A stretch of 64,000 nt of DNA from Bacillus wiedmannii. Lineage in GTDB: Bacteria; Bacillota; Bacilli; Bacillales; Bacillaceae_G. Location of the stretch: the NCBI RefSeq assembly GCF_001583695.1, contig NZ_LOBC01000072.1, forward strand, positions 62,001 to 126,000. The letters are read 5' to 3'. A program made the position numbers and the translations under genes. Below, piece by piece: positions 63,985 through 64,000 of the stretch (position 1 is its first letter; each line of letters opens with the position of its first letter). Under the pieces are notes generated by a model, which was not told where the DNA came from, searched no databases, and worked only from the letters and a program-made list of their open reading frames with translations.

Positions 63985-64000
63985 CAATTTTGTACACTCC

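Overview
The window looks like a chromosomal segment of the Bacillus cereus group. The evidence is low GC content, Bacillus-style ribosome binding sites, sporulation genes (yunB, yutC, lytH, CotF-like coat genes), bcr1-like repeats, and gene order that follows the B. subtilis yut-yun, suf, met-yus and fad blocks. There is no tRNA, rRNA, CRISPR array, complete insertion sequence or prophage. The identification rests on family recognition and synteny from memory; no database search was run.

Layout. 0-6.5 kb: an ABC exporter pair, a quinone reductase, and yutF / SufR-like regulator / yutE. 6.6-8.8 kb: glpX, a DUF3055-type gene, a structured RNA ending in a terminator, and an S4-domain protein. 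8.8-18 kb: yutD, yutC, a MerR-TipAS regulator, a YhfC-type membrane protein, a phosphatase, a YbaK protein, lipA, lytH, yunB, yunC and yunD. 18.4-23.6 kb: the sufCDSUB Fe-S assembly operon. 23.8-27.8 kb: metN-metI-metQ-metQ behind a SAM (S-box) riboswitch. 27.8-30.2 kb: yusD, yusE, yusF, gcvH and yusI with bcr1-like repeats.

30.2-40.5 kb interrupts the order yusI-fadE known from B. subtilis. It holds an 82-bp tandem repeat, small membrane and lipoprotein genes, decayed coding remnants, a PAP2 phosphatase, an ldh / PTS IIC-like pair, coat genes, a CPBP protease, a previously missed 42-aa protein, and a TetR / metallo-beta-lactamase-fold operon with a perfect operator. 40.5-46 kb is the fadN-fadA-fadE beta-oxidation operon with a FadR box. 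46-52 kb holds a 48-aa basic protein, a DacA-like penicillin-binding protein, a proline dehydrogenase, small proteins, a chemoreceptor and a TrmB-type regulator. 52-64 kb holds an LPATG thioester adhesin, a 56-aa membrane protein, an MFS exporter, a T-box-controlled amino acid permease, a 49-residue-repeat secreted protein, a second YidC, a YitT protein, a GNAT acetyltransferase, a small membrane protein with a structured leader, and a sensor kinase.

How parts connect. Fe-S supply (suf), lipoate synthesis (lipA, an Fe-S enzyme) and the lipoylated protein GcvH lie close together, and a cysteine-rich SufR-like regulator sits nearby. Methionine uptake is controlled by SAM sensing and fatty-acid oxidation by FadR. 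The most novel-looking material is non-coding: the 7.95-8.15 kb RNA, the leader at 61.8-62.07 kb, a 40-bp repeat family at three loci, and a bcr1-like element inside the met leader.
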